Translations under genes and position numbers: made by a program
The notes under the pieces: model-generated
The model's input: the letters and a program-made list of their open reading frames with translations, nothing else
Databases searched by the model: none
What the model was told of the DNA's origin: nothing
Shown here: piece by piece, positions 25,897 through 33,522 of the stretch
Layout of the letters: each line of letters opens with the position of its first letter
Numbering within the stretch: the first letter of the stretch is position 1
Virus record (IMG/VR): IMGVR_UViG_3300021181_000016
Location: 1 to 45,551 of that record
Origin: a virus
Reading direction: 5' to 3' (one strand)
Length of the DNA: 45,551 bases

Positions 25897-26182
25897 TGCC
25901 AGTCCTGGCGACTTTTTCGACCAAGGTGCGCATGCCGCGCTCGATATCGACGACCGGCGGATCGTCGGTTCCAGGCGGCCTCGCTGCCTGAGCGTAATTG
26001 ATGATCTCATCCCAATGCAGGCTCTCGCCGGAAACCATGCGGGCGATCAAAGTCGTGATTTGGTCGAGAGATTCTTTAGCCGCCGGCGAAAGCTCGTCCC
26101 AAGACGAGCCAGTGCGAATCTGATACTTCATCGCCTGCGCGATGCCGCCGATTGCCGGATAGTTCACTTTATTTGTCGCCAT
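25889..26182 (-). CDS. hypothetical helical protein
   Basis: Not recognised. 97 residues from the ATG at 26182. Helical: YPAIGGIAQAMKYQIRTG, DELSPAAKESLDQITTLIAR, SLHWDEIINYAQAARP, then an acidic to basic tail. Overlaps its upstream neighbour by 19 and downstream by 8 bases. The SLHWDEIINYA stretch recurs in small phage proteins of unknown role. Confidence 0.65.
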   Translation of the reverse strand: MATNKVNYPAIGGIAQAMKYQIRTGSSWDELSPAAKESLDQITTLIARMVSGESLHWDEIINYAQAARPPGTDDPPVVDIERGMRTLVEKVARTGNA

Positions 26183-26550
26183 ACAAGCCAGTCTCTCAGG
26201 GTTTCGGCGTGCGGTCCGTAGCCGCCGCCAGGGGGAAAGGAATCCGCCTTGGTCGCTGTTCTCGCCCAGTCGTGGATGAACATGACCTTGGTCTTTTTGT
26301 CCCAGCCGATCAGGGCGCAGATTCCGCCGGCCTTGATGTAACGCTCGCCTTCTTCCCATTGGCGCAGCGTCGGCGCGAACGACTGATGTTCGACGAGCTT
26401 GCCTTCAGCGAGCAGGTGTGGGTGATCGGGAAACTTGATTGCCATGTCCAATAGCCCAACGGCGCGTCTGTCCTCGTGCCGGCGGGCGTATGCTCCAAGG
26501 CGACGACAATCTGCCACAAGCTTAGTTTTAAGTGTGCTTTCAAGGTTCAC
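26164..26550 (-). CDS. PD-(D/E)XK-like nuclease (VRR-NUC-like)
   Basis: 128 residues. The GTG at 26550 has an excellent GGAGG eight to ten bases upstream; a TTG at 26604 would add 18 residues. The core GLLDMAIKFPDHPHLLAEGK followed by TLRQWEEGERYIKAGG and CALIGWDKKTK resembles small phage nucleases: the Asp of LLDMAI, the Glu and Lys of AEGK and the RQ/EG helix are the expected active-site parts. Proposed role is DNA processing or host DNA breakdown. Similarity is by motif only. Confidence 0.55.
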   Translation of the reverse strand: MNLESTLKTKLVADCRRLGAYARRHEDRRAVGLLDMAIKFPDHPHLLAEGKLVEHQSFAPTLRQWEEGERYIKAGGICALIGWDKKTKVMFIHDWARTATKADSFPPGGGYGPHAETLRDWLVWRQIK

Positions 26551-26572
26551 CTCCCCATCCTCCAGAAGCGGT

Positions 26573-26776
26573 TCATTCGCGCTTCCACTTTGGTCGAAGG
26601 GCAAACGTCATAAGGACGCGATTAGATTGCGCATCGTGTGCGATCAGGAGCTCGTGATGCAGAAACACGAGCTTGTGCTCGTTGACTTGCTGATGAAGGA
26701 GCTTCGTTATCGAATCGAGAAAGCTCTCCACGCGCGCCTTTGTTTCCTCGATGGCAATCTCGACCTTTTCATTCAT
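26573..26776 (-). CDS. hypothetical small helical protein
   Basis: Not recognised. 67 residues from the ATG at 26776 (ATGA overlap). First half an amphipathic helix (KVEIAIEETKARVESFLDS), then HKLVFLHHELLIAHDAQSN and a beta-like RVLMTFALRPKWKRE. Function unknown. Confidence 0.65.
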   Translation of the reverse strand: MNEKVEIAIEETKARVESFLDSITKLLHQQVNEHKLVFLHHELLIAHDAQSNRVLMTFALRPKWKRE

Positions 26777-26985
26777 TCGCCCTCGTCCTCCGCCTGGTAG
26801 AACTCGCAAACCGTCTGGTGAAGATCGAACGCAATCAACGCATCGACGATGAATTCAGCCTCGGGCATCGCCTGTCGCCAGAGCTCTTCCGGCAAGCGCC
26901 GACCGTTGGGATCTTTGATCAGGCCTAGCTTGCGCGCCGCTAGGCAGCGAGCAAGGAACTCAGAGAGCCTTATCGCCGCTCTCAT
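26773..26985 (-). CDS. hypothetical small protein
   Basis: Not recognised. 70 residues, ATG at 26985, joined by ATGA overlaps on both sides. Basic helical N-terminus (RLSEFLARCLAARKLGLI), central PNGRRLPEELWRQAMPEA and an acidic end (YQAEDEGE). Confidence 0.65.
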   Translation of the reverse strand: MRAAIRLSEFLARCLAARKLGLIKDPNGRRLPEELWRQAMPEAEFIVDALIAFDLHQTVCEFYQAEDEGE

Positions 26986-27152
26986 GGCTTCCGGTCCCTG
27001 ATAAGATTAGCGAGTTCCCTAGCTTGCCTCGCTATGGGCTCCATCTGACGCGCGCAGTATTTGACCCCGTCTCGGTAACCCCAGAGATACGAAACGATCA
27101 TCGCCACACTGACGAGCGCCGCAATAGCGAGGTTCTCCCAGTTGACGCTCAT
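26982..27152 (-). CDS. 56-residue single-span membrane protein
   Basis: Starts at 27152 in an ATGA overlap. One membrane segment at about 6-24 (LAIAALVSVAMIVSYLWGY) followed by a short basic tail (RQMEPIARQARELANLIR). Function unknown. Confidence 0.65.
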   Translation of the reverse strand: MSVNWENLAIAALVSVAMIVSYLWGYRDGVKYCARQMEPIARQARELANLIRDRKP

Positions 27153-27328
27153 GGCGCGGGCCGCCAGACAACGGGCGAATCCAGAAGCTTGCGCAGCGCT
27201 TCGCGGTCCACTGGATCGGAAATCTCGGCAAGCCACTGGCAAGTGAGGCAGCGTTTACGCACCTGGCCAAGCGCGTCGTAAACGGGACAGCCGCAATCGA
27301 CGCAGATGAAGGTGGGTTCGTCGCTCAT
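27149..27328 (-). CDS. 59-residue zinc-ribbon protein
   Basis: ATG at 27328 and TGA at 27149, each in a four-base overlap with neighbours. Cysteines in CVDCGC (9-14) and CLTC (28-31) form a zinc ribbon, followed by QWLAEISDPVDREALRKLL. Possible nucleic-acid or protein adaptor. The exact fit between two genes strongly supports it. Confidence 0.75.
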   Translation of the reverse strand: MSDEPTFICVDCGCPVYDALGQVRKRCLTCQWLAEISDPVDREALRKLLDSPVVWRPAP

Positions 27329-27918
27329 GGCTTCAACAGAAGTCCGAGCGCAGTTTGCAGCGCTCTCGAGGCTTGCAGGATGTGAAACTGAATGAAGTAC
27401 GGATTGTAGTCGCCAACCTCGGCAAGTTCCCTTGCTCCCTCGGCGTGCTCGATCACGGCGTCGAGTGCCTCAGACATCACGTCGCGCTTGCCTGGGATCA
27501 TCGCTTGCTTGAGATCCGGCCGCTCGTGCTCCTCGATCGCCTGAATGACGACTTGGCATTCGGAGTCTACGACTGCGGGATGATCGCCAGCGGCTTTCGG
27601 ATACTCGCTCATCGGCTCGACGCTGGGTGCGAAGAAAGCGTCTTGGAGATATTTGCGAAGCGCTTCAGTCGGGATCGGCTTCGACGTCGGCCGCAGCGTG
27701 CGCAGATGCGGATCCGACATGCGGGCAATGAAAGCTCTGCCCAAGTCGGGCACGAACTTGTCGTCGAAATTGCCGCCGCCAGGATGGCTGCAGGGGGCGT
27801 AAAAGGCCGCGCCTGGCGAGGCAACCGCATAGCCAAACTCGAGCCGCTGGAAGGCGATCAGCGGCGCTTTGCGCACCAGGTCAAGAAACCCACTATCGTC
27901 GATCTTGGGAAGAATCAT
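27325..27918 (-). CDS. hypothetical protein
   Basis: Not recognised. 197 residues, ATG at 27918. The N-terminal part has mixed strands (PLIAFQRLEFGYAVASPG, CSHPGGGNFDDKF), the C-terminal half is helical (SEALDAVIEHAEGARELAEV, FHILQASRALQTALGLL). No clear metal or nucleotide site. It overlaps the 60-residue gene upstream by 26 bases and the zinc-ribbon gene downstream by four. Confidence 0.7.
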   Translation of the reverse strand: MILPKIDDSGFLDLVRKAPLIAFQRLEFGYAVASPGAAFYAPCSHPGGGNFDDKFVPDLGRAFIARMSDPHLRTLRPTSKPIPTEALRKYLQDAFFAPSVEPMSEYPKAAGDHPAVVDSECQVVIQAIEEHERPDLKQAMIPGKRDVMSEALDAVIEHAEGARELAEVGDYNPYFIQFHILQASRALQTALGLLLKP

Positions 27919-28075
27919 GCTTGCGTCTCACCAGACCGGGGTAAAACTTGGCGTACTTCGCCAGAATGCGTTTGGCGTTTTTGCGCGTCATCGGCTCCCC
28001 CCGACTGTCGTTGGCGAGCGCGATTAGCTTCTCTAAGCGCGCCAGCGTCGGACGATCGGGGGGAGTTTCCACCAC
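27893..28075 (-). CDS. small basic helical protein
   Basis: Not recognised. 60 residues from a GTG two bases after the SSB-like gene's stop. Lys/Arg-rich (TRKNAKRILAKYAKFYPG), which suggests nucleic-acid contact. It runs 26 bases into the following gene. Confidence 0.55.
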   Translation of the reverse strand: MVETPPDRPTLARLEKLIALANDSRGEPMTRKNAKRILAKYAKFYPGLVRRKHDSSQDRR

Positions 28076-28077
28076 AG

Positions 28078-29037
28078 CTAGAACGGGATATCGTCGTCGA
28101 CAACGCCGGACTCACCTCTGGTTTCGACTGGGCGAGCGCCACGTTCCGACATTGCGTCGCGGGGGGATGATGCACGACGCACTGTCGCCTCCCCATCGAC
28201 GTCCTCGTCCTCGTCCGCCGTGGCGAAAGCGACGTTCTTCCACTGGTCGAACAGCGGCTCGGTGATCGCGGAAAGGGCCGGATCGGTGTAGCCGTCGCCG
28301 CGATATTTGTAGCCGAAGTAGGCTTCGCCGGTGGGCCCGCGGTTCTGCACCGCGACGACCTTGTAGCGCTGGAAGAACGGACTGAGCGGCCGCGCGTCGA
28401 CCATGGCGAACAGCTTGCGCGCCTCTTTCACGCCCGATCGCGTGTTCAAGGTCAGCGCCAAAGTGTTCCACTCAGGCAGGAACCAGAGCACCTCGAAGGT
28501 CAGCGTCGCCGCCGGCGGGCTCGAGGGATCGTCGATGCGGCTCGAGCCAAACTCAGCCAAGCCCGATTCCTTGACCGTGCGCGCGAGCTTCCAAGTGTAA
28601 GTCTTGGGGTTCATCGGGTAACGCACATGGAACTCGCCTTCCGGCGGATCCCAATGGATGAAGTCGCGGGCGCGGGCGAGAATGCCACGATCCTCGCCAG
28701 GCGAGCGCGGTGCCCAAAGGTTGTACGTCTGTCGGCGCATGATCGGCACGCCGATGAACTCAGGCCCAAGCGATTCGGTCAGCGTCGTGTGCCAGAATTC
28801 GCCCGCGCGGGCTTCGCCGGGATAATCGACGCATTCGGGGTTCGACGCCTGGAGGAGCTTGATGCGCGGCAGCATCCGCTGACGCGGATCGATTTCGCCC
28901 CAGCTTTCCACCTTTTGCTTCCCTTGCAGATGCGCCGGCAGCGCGTTTTTGCTGACCGGCGTGACATCGTTGACCATGACTGTCTTGCCTTCCCTGATCG
29001 TGTAGCGAGGCTTGGTCGCAGCGGTCGCGGCGCTCAT
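28078..29037 (-). CDS. single-stranded DNA-binding-like protein with DDDIPF tail
   Basis: 319 residues. The last ten residues, GVVDDDIPF, match the acidic tip of bacterial SSB, the part that docks replication partners. The body is globular with many aromatic residues (FIHWDPPEGEFHVRYPMNP, LTFEVLWFLPEWNTLALTL, PFFQRYKVVAVQNRG) and an Asp/Glu-rich linker near 275. The body does not look like the standard SSB fold by eye, so this is a phage-type ssDNA-binding or annealing protein by inference. It starts in an ATGA overlap with the next gene. Confidence 0.6.
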   Translation of the reverse strand: MSAATAATKPRYTIREGKTVMVNDVTPVSKNALPAHLQGKQKVESWGEIDPRQRMLPRIKLLQASNPECVDYPGEARAGEFWHTTLTESLGPEFIGVPIMRRQTYNLWAPRSPGEDRGILARARDFIHWDPPEGEFHVRYPMNPKTYTWKLARTVKESGLAEFGSSRIDDPSSPPAATLTFEVLWFLPEWNTLALTLNTRSGVKEARKLFAMVDARPLSPFFQRYKVVAVQNRGPTGEAYFGYKYRGDGYTDPALSAITEPLFDQWKNVAFATADEDEDVDGEATVRRASSPRDAMSERGARPVETRGESGVVDDDIPF

Positions 29038-29528
29038 TTCGACCTCGTCAGCGACACATAGCGGGCGACAGACGTCTTGAAGACGTCGTCGGGCGGCTCT
29101 TTGCCCTTGTCCTCAGTTTCGCTGCGCGCCCATGCGCCCAGAGTTAAGGCGTTGATCGTCTCGATGATCATGCCGCCCTGTCCATTGTCGCGCAGGTATT
29201 TATAGCCCTTGGGCTTATCGAGGATTGAGCACGACCAACGGCGGTTAAGGCCGACGAGTCCATAACCGGGGATTCGGATGTTCTGGATTCCGTGCGCGTC
29301 GAAGCAGGCCGGGACGCGCGTGTAGGAGAGATCTTTGTCGAGCTTATTAAGCTCAGAGATCGTCGACGCCATCGATTCGAGTTCTTCACGCATGTCGGCG
29401 TAGAACCTGACGAGATCAGGGGCTTCGTTGACGCTGATGGCGGATTCGGCTTCTGCAAAGAGGGCGGCGCGGGCCGTTTCGAGCGCCTTTTTCGCCGCTT
29501 CACAGGCGGCTTGAGTCTCGGGTTTCAT
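29034..29528 (-). CDS. hypothetical protein co-transcribed with SSB-like gene
   Basis: Not recognised. 164 residues; ATG at 29528 with GGAG ten bases upstream. A coiled-coil N-terminus (about 1-65: ACEAAKKALETARAALFAE, DMREELESMASTISELNKL) leads to a globular domain (IQNIRIPGYGLVGLNRRW, GYKYLRDNGQGGMIIETI). First gene after the promoter at 29586-29613. Confidence 0.7.
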   Translation of the reverse strand: MKPETQAACEAAKKALETARAALFAEAESAISVNEAPDLVRFYADMREELESMASTISELNKLDKDLSYTRVPACFDAHGIQNIRIPGYGLVGLNRRWSCSILDKPKGYKYLRDNGQGGMIIETINALTLGAWARSETEDKGKEPPDDVFKTSVARYVSLTRSK

Positions 29529-29585
29529 TGCTATCGTTGCTCCATGTTGCGGGGCTTCGCCGGCTTTCACGGCGTCGCAAGGCGC

Positions 29586-29613
29586 AACATATCGCTCGAT
29601 AGAACAATGTCAA
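29586..29613 (-). promoter_or_regulatory. sigma-70-like promoter, minus strand
   Basis: On the minus strand a perfect TTGACA (29608-29613) is followed after 16 bases by TATGTT (29586-29591). Transcription would begin near 29579, about 50 bases before the ATG at 29528, and drive the SSB-like and downstream early genes. It lies in one of the few real gaps of the minus block, between genes ending at 29636 and starting at 29528. Confidence 0.65.
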
Positions 29614-29635
29614 CGTTTAGTAGACGGCAAACTGT

Positions 29636-30364
29636 TCAGGATCGATTAAAAAGCCTGGATAAGTCGAGCGCCGTTGCCTGGCGGCCAAAACCGCTCGGGC
29701 CGTAACGCGACAACGCGCCGCCTGACCAATCCTGATTTTGTGCGGCGATCGGGACAAAGGGCGAGTTGCCAGGCGCGGGTGCAAGCGCCGTTGCGCTGCC
29801 TGGGATCCGCGCGCCCGCTGGCCTATTCGAGCCTCGCGCCACGGCAGGGTTCGATACTGGCCGCGGCCGCGGCGGCGGCAGCGGAGCGGCAACGGCCGGA
29901 TAAGCATCCGGCGTTACACCTCGGGCTTGCGGCAGAATGGACGGTCCAGGCGGCATTGGCGGCCCCATGACCGGCATCACGCCACGCGCTTGCGGCAGGA
30001 TCGAAGGTCCGATCGGCGGGCTAGCGCCAGCACCGCCTGAACTTCCGCCCACAACCTGACCAGGCACCGGCGGAGTCGGAGCGCCTGGCGGCATCGGCGC
30101 GGGCGGTTGACCTCCGCTCACCAAGCCCGGAGGCACCGGCGGACCGCCGCCGGCGAGCGCCGCGGGCACCGGCGAAGGATTGTTGAGCGGATTGCCGTTG
30201 TTGCTCAGCGTGTCCGCCGCCGCCGGCTGCACCGGGTTGGCGTAATTCATGCTGCGCATGATCGAGGCTTGCGTCGCGGCTGGAAGGCCAGCGAGCCAAG
30301 ACATAAAGCCGCCCTGGTCGCCGGTGCCGGAGTCAGGCGTATCGCCGGGAGCAAAGACCGCCAT
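29636..30364 (-). CDS. Pro/Gly-rich protein with repeated motif
   Basis: 242 residues. Starts with FAPGDTPDSGTGDQGGFMSW and a short helix, then is mostly Pro, Gly, Ala and Ser. The unit GPSILPQARGV occurs twice (about residues 118 and 140). The C-terminal 40 residues (DWSGGALSRYGPSGFGRQ) look ordered. Probably an extended virion component; it is odd that it lies in the minus-strand block. Ends 23 bases before the promoter at 29586-29613. Confidence 0.65.
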   Translation of the reverse strand: MAVFAPGDTPDSGTGDQGGFMSWLAGLPAATQASIMRSMNYANPVQPAAADTLSNNGNPLNNPSPVPAALAGGGPPVPPGLVSGGQPPAPMPPGAPTPPVPGQVVGGSSGGAGASPPIGPSILPQARGVMPVMGPPMPPGPSILPQARGVTPDAYPAVAAPLPPPRPRPVSNPAVARGSNRPAGARIPGSATALAPAPGNSPFVPIAAQNQDWSGGALSRYGPSGFGRQATALDLSRLFNRS

Positions 30365-30369
30365 GGCCG

Positions 30370-30729
30370 TTATCGCTGCGGGCTGTTAACGCGCGGCGGC
30401 CCGAAATCGCTGGGATACTGGGCCCCTTCGACTTGCGGCTGAACGTCTTCTGCAGGGGGGCGATCGTCATACTCGGCCTTAAACGCTTCGACGCCGATCG
30501 ATTCGATGTAAGCCGAGCGCTCGCGCTGTTCGTCACCGATCGTCTTTACCGGCTCGGGCGGCGGATAAGCCTCGCCTTCAACGCGTTCGATCGGAAAGCG
30601 TCCGCCTCCGGAGGCGATGATGCGATTATCCTGCACCGCGGGCGGCGGATAATTGTCTTCCTCTGTGCGCAGAGGCGGAGGATCGCGGCGTTGCGGCTGT
30701 GGCGGCGGGCGTCGGGGAGGTTGAGCCAT
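30370..30729 (-). CDS. Pro-rich hypothetical protein
   Basis: Not recognised. 119 residues. N-terminal Pro/Arg/Gln-rich (PPRRPPPQPQRRDPPPLR), then repeated YPPP units and an acidic helical part (DEQRERSAYIESIGVEAFKA). Intrinsically disordered by composition. Five bases separate it from the next gene. Confidence 0.6.
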   Translation of the reverse strand: MAQPPRRPPPQPQRRDPPPLRTEEDNYPPPAVQDNRIIASGGGRFPIERVEGEAYPPPEPVKTIGDEQRERSAYIESIGVEAFKAEYDDRPPAEDVQPQVEGAQYPSDFGPPRVNSPQR

Positions 30730-30753
30730 GAATGGACTCCGGGTCAGGGCCCC

Positions 30754-31008
30754 TCAACGAGCATCCATCAAAGCGTGCAGCTTAGCAATGCCCTGAAATC
30801 GCTCGTCGCCGTCTGGACAGGGGATGAATTCGAGCGGCGGCAAAGCAATGTCGATTCGTTCCTCTGTGCTGAACCGTTCGCTACTGTGTTGAACCGGCTC
30901 AGTACGGCGCGGCGCGAGCGCGGTGAAACACTTTTGAGGTTTGGGATAGTGCCAGACTGAAAACAGGTGACATTTCGCAGCCGCGGGGTTTGGCCACATC
31001 GACGTCAT
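30754..31008 (-). CDS. possible small protein, weak support
   Basis: 84 residues from an ATG at 31008 without a clear ribosome-binding site. The sequence (MWPNPAAAKCHLFSVWHYP, then ERFSTEERIDIALPPLEF) reads like a protein, but there are no overlaps with neighbours, unlike nearly all genes on this strand. The 89 bases upstream (31009-31097) hold no gene. Confidence 0.35.
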   Translation of the reverse strand: MTSMWPNPAAAKCHLFSVWHYPKPQKCFTALAPRRTEPVQHSSERFSTEERIDIALPPLEFIPCPDGDERFQGIAKLHALMDAR

Positions 31009-31097
31009 GGCCAGAAAAAGGATGCAGGGGCGGCGGAGTAGGGCTCCCCGACGATGGAGACTCCGCACACAGCGCCGTCGCGCTGGCCCCTGCAAGC

Positions 31098-31319
31098 TCA
31101 CAGAACTTCGTCCTCAAGCTCCTTAACCTTGGCTTTGAGCTTGTCGACATCCATGGTCAGGATCTCGAGCCCCTGCAAGTAGGTTTCGCCCAAGCCTTTC
31201 ATTTGAATCTCGAGCGCTTTCGCCAGGCGCTCGCCGCGCGCCATGAGCATGCCCAACTCAATCGCGCAGACCAGGCCGATGCCGATGATCACCAAGTCGA
31301 GCGTAGTCGTGAGCGTCAT
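31098..31319 (-). CDS. membrane-anchored coiled-coil protein
   Basis: 73 residues. One membrane segment at about 8-27 (LDLVIIGIGLVCAIELGMLM) followed by heptad-like sequence to the end (LTMDVDKLKAKVKELEDEVL). The ATG overlaps the stop of the 29-residue gene upstream. Function unknown; could be a spanin-like or envelope protein. Confidence 0.7.
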   Translation of the reverse strand: MTLTTTLDLVIIGIGLVCAIELGMLMARGERLAKALEIQMKGLGETYLQGLEILTMDVDKLKAKVKELEDEVL

Positions 31320-31405
31320 TTCAGCCCGAACAGAGCGAGGAGGATCTGGCCGCCATAGGCGATCAGAAACATGAACGCGAGAACAGTAAGCGGATCGAGC
31401 CTCAT
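31316..31405 (-). CDS. 29-residue membrane peptide
   Basis: ATG at 31405 and TGA at 31316, both in four-base overlaps with neighbours. The product is nearly all one membrane helix (LTVLAFMFLIAYGGQILLAL) with a single Lys at the end. The double overlap is the main evidence that it is translated. Confidence 0.6.
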   Translation of the reverse strand: MRLDPLTVLAFMFLIAYGGQILLALFGLK

Positions 31406-31593
31406 ACTGGATGCTTATGTCGCTGAGCGCGCGTCATCTGACCGCGTTTGACGCCCAATTTGGTGGGCTTGTTGTGCCCCTTCTTGAGCTCGCCGGCTTT
31501 CTGCAGCGTCGACGTCGCGATTGCATAAGCGCTCGAGGTCGAGTGCCCCTTCGCTTTGATTCGCTTCACTGCGGCGTCGAGGATTTTCGGCAT
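31402..31593 (-). CDS. small basic conserved-type phage protein
   Basis: 63 residues from the ATG at 31593 (TGATG-type junction). Lys/Arg/His-rich: AAVKRIKAKGHSTSSAYAIA, TSTLQKAGELKKGH, then MTRAQRHKHPV. Short proteins with the AYAIATxxLQKAGxLK pattern recur in phages near structural genes; role unknown. Confidence 0.65.
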   Translation of the reverse strand: MPKILDAAVKRIKAKGHSTSSAYAIATSTLQKAGELKKGHNKPTKLGVKRGQMTRAQRHKHPV

Positions 31594-32135
31594 CACGGCA
31601 CCGCAATCGCGTTCGAAGTGGCGTTGGCTGAGCCCGCAGCGTTGCTCGCGGTGACGCGACACGAAACGTTGGTTCCGCTGTCGGCCGCCTGGACGGTGTA
31701 GGTCGACTGCGTTGCGTCGGCGATCGGTGTGCCGCCGCGCAGCCAGGCATACGCATAGCTGGTTGGCGAATATTGCCAGATGCCTTGGGTGCAGGTGAGC
31801 GTCGTGGTGCCGGTGACCGCAGGCGCAGTGGTGTTCACCGGCGCGAGGTAGTCGCCCATGGCGTTGCTGATCGCGTCCGCCATGTCGGTGTTCGCGAGAT
31901 TGCCGCCTTTGCCGATATTGATGATCGCCAAAACTTCGTTGGTGAACGGCGTATTCGCCGCCTGGCCAGGGATCAATCCAGCCGGCGCGGTTTCCATCGT
32001 CGTGTCATGCGTCGTGGTGTCCGGATCGAGCAAAGCGACGATGGCGTTGAGCTCTGCCGCCTTATTCGGATACCATTTGTAATTCTTGGCGACGAGCTCG
32101 AGCTCGCCTTGGAAAGTCACGACATCGTAGGACAT
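31593..32135 (-). CDS. Ig-like domain protein, possible capsid decoration
   Basis: 180 residues from the ATG at 32135. Residues 1-95 form a helical domain (KWYPNKAAELNAIVALLDP). From about 100 to 180 there is an immunoglobulin-like beta-sandwich with repeated Thr/Ala strands: TTTLTCTQGIWQYSPTSYAY, the TYTVQAADSGTNVSCRVT core and NAAGSANATSNAIAV. Such Ig-like domains decorate phage heads or tails and bind surface carbohydrates. Its place in the minus-strand block, away from other virion genes, is unusual. Confidence 0.7.
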   Translation of the reverse strand: MSYDVVTFQGELELVAKNYKWYPNKAAELNAIVALLDPDTTTHDTTMETAPAGLIPGQAANTPFTNEVLAIINIGKGGNLANTDMADAISNAMGDYLAPVNTTAPAVTGTTTLTCTQGIWQYSPTSYAYAWLRGGTPIADATQSTYTVQAADSGTNVSCRVTASNAAGSANATSNAIAVP

Positions 32136-32638
32136 CAGTAGTTGTCTCCTCGAAGAAAGCCGCCTCGACCTGGCACGCAATTGCAATAGGGCCAGTTATT
32201 TTGCGCGCCGCTTTGCTCGCCAAGCGCCTGGCCTAGCCCTTGGAAGTTTAACTGTTGCTGCGCAAGCGCCCGATTTTGCTGCACCTGAGCTTGCTGCGCG
32301 TGAGCCTGACTTTGCAGCATCATGCGCTGGCGCATCTCCTCAGTGATCTGATGATACGGCAGTGGATTCATCGCCGCTTGCGCATGGTCTTGCTGACGCA
32401 AGCGATGCGCTGCATCCGCGCGATCGCGCCAGGCGTGAGCGATCTCTCGCCAACCGTCGATATCCCCTCGGACGTGCTCAAGCTGGCGCTCGAGGTCATC
32501 GATGCGCGCCTTGAGCTCAGCGATCTCCGCGTTGGGCTTGATCGAAGAGAGAAGCTCCTTCGATGAGGAGTCGCTCGAAGTTTGCCGCTTCGCGACTGGG
32601 ATCATCGCTAGGAGTGCTAGAGTCGACATCAAACCCAT
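32135..32638 (-). CDS. coiled-coil, Gln-rich protein
   Basis: 167 residues (ATG at 32629 is an alternative). A short hydrophobic start (LMSTLALLAMIPVA) may be a membrane anchor or signal. Residues about 35-60 are a coiled coil (NAEIAELKARIDDLERQLEH), then a Gln/Ala-rich stretch (about 105-150) and an end with CNC. The first 122 bases overlap the methylase-like gene in another frame. Confidence 0.6.
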   Translation of the reverse strand: MGLMSTLALLAMIPVAKRQTSSDSSSKELLSSIKPNAEIAELKARIDDLERQLEHVRGDIDGWREIAHAWRDRADAAHRLRQQDHAQAAMNPLPYHQITEEMRQRMMLQSQAHAQQAQVQQNRALAQQQLNFQGLGQALGEQSGAQNNWPYCNCVPGRGGFLRGDNY

Positions 32639-33236
32639 TTTTGTCCTCCTCCCGCCAGCTTATGCGTGACGCGGTGAACAGTCCATCCTGATTTTTCTCC
32701 GGAAAGAAACAAAACCAGCCAAACGGCATCGCGCCTTGCTTCAGCTTTTTACCCTTCCAGCCAGGCCTGTGCATCATCGGCAGTCGTTCGACGCCGATAA
32801 AGACATGGTGCAAATGTTGCATGATGTCGGAGCGGCCCGCGCCCTCAAGCGCCATCAGCCGCAGGAGCACATAGACCGGCAGACCAAGCTTGAGCCCGTG
32901 GCGAATGAAAGCGTCGGCCCAGCGGTAAGGCGGATTGGTCACAATCGCCTGGAGGTAGGTCACATTGCAGGATTTGAAAAAATCGATGCCGGTCTGGATC
33001 TCCGAATCGCGCCCTGCATAATCGACCAAGTCGTGGCTGATCACGCGCCAGCCGCCAGCCAGGAGCTCCCGCGAAATCGCGCCGCGGCCGGCGCACGGTT
33101 CGAAGAGTACGCGATAAAGGTCGAGGGCTCCGGTGCGAATCAGCGCGCGCGTCGCTTCCGGCGGCGTTTCACGCAAATCGTAGGCGCGGTCTTTGAACTT
33201 GCCCTTAACCGCGCCCTGTCGCGATTTCGCTTTCAA
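32517..33236 (-). CDS. N6-adenine methyltransferase-like protein
   Basis: 239 residues from a TTG at 33236 that overlaps the preceding stop (TTGA). Motif I is FEPCAGRGAISRELLAGGW, with SHDLVDYAG for the second strand; motif IV is TNPPYRW, the NPPY catalytic loop of DNA adenine methylases. The region after it (GLPVYVLLRLMALEGAGR) fits the core fold. The C-terminal 50 residues are acidic and dual-coding with the next gene. It may protect phage DNA from restriction, alongside DpdA two genes upstream. Catalysis is inferred from motifs. Confidence 0.65.
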   Translation of the reverse strand: MKAKSRQGAVKGKFKDRAYDLRETPPEATRALIRTGALDLYRVLFEPCAGRGAISRELLAGGWRVISHDLVDYAGRDSEIQTGIDFFKSCNVTYLQAIVTNPPYRWADAFIRHGLKLGLPVYVLLRLMALEGAGRSDIMQHLHHVFIGVERLPMMHRPGWKGKKLKQGAMPFGWFCFFPEKNQDGLFTASRISWREEDKNGFDVDSSTPSDDPSREAANFERLLIEGASLFDQAQRGDR

Positions 33237-33409
33237 TTGACTCGCCCCAGCGGTTCCTTGAGTTCCTCGAGGATGACCGCAACCAGCTTGATCAGCGCTT
33301 CTTCCGGCGGGCACACGCACGCAACCGGCTCATCCGCTTCGAAAATGACCAGGCTTAAGCGGCCGCAGTTCTCGCAGCGCGCGACCGACAGTCCGTTGCC
33401 TTCAATCAT
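33233..33409 (-). CDS. 58-residue zinc-ribbon-like protein
   Basis: ATG at 33409 and TGA at 33233, both overlapping neighbours. Cys residues in RCENCGRLSL (12 and 15) and ACVCPPEEA (32 and 34) form a likely zinc site, followed by a helix (LIKLVAVILEELKEP). Function unknown. Confidence 0.7.
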   Translation of the reverse strand: MIEGNGLSVARCENCGRLSLVIFEADEPVACVCPPEEALIKLVAVILEELKEPLGRVN

Positions 33410-33522
33410 TTGCAGCGCTCAATCACGTAAATGATTACGCCTAGAATTACGCAAAACTCGCCGATAGACCAGCTAAGCTGATCAAGATTCGTCGTCCAAG
33501 TCGGCGGCGAATGCTCAATCAT
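33406..33522 (-). CDS. 38-residue membrane peptide
   Basis: ATG at 33522 and TGA at 33406 in four-base overlaps with the DpdA-like gene and the zinc-ribbon gene. One membrane segment at about 18-34 (WSIGEFCVILGVIIYVI). Evidence is the perfect fit in the overlap chain. Confidence 0.6.
   Translation of the reverse strand: MIEHSPPTWTTNLDQLSWSIGEFCVILGVIIYVIERCK

Noticed and set aside
30433-30960. Plus-strand open frame across 30433-30960.
   Set aside because: It crosses the Pro-rich minus-strand gene and its start, has no ribosome-binding site and reads as low-quality protein.
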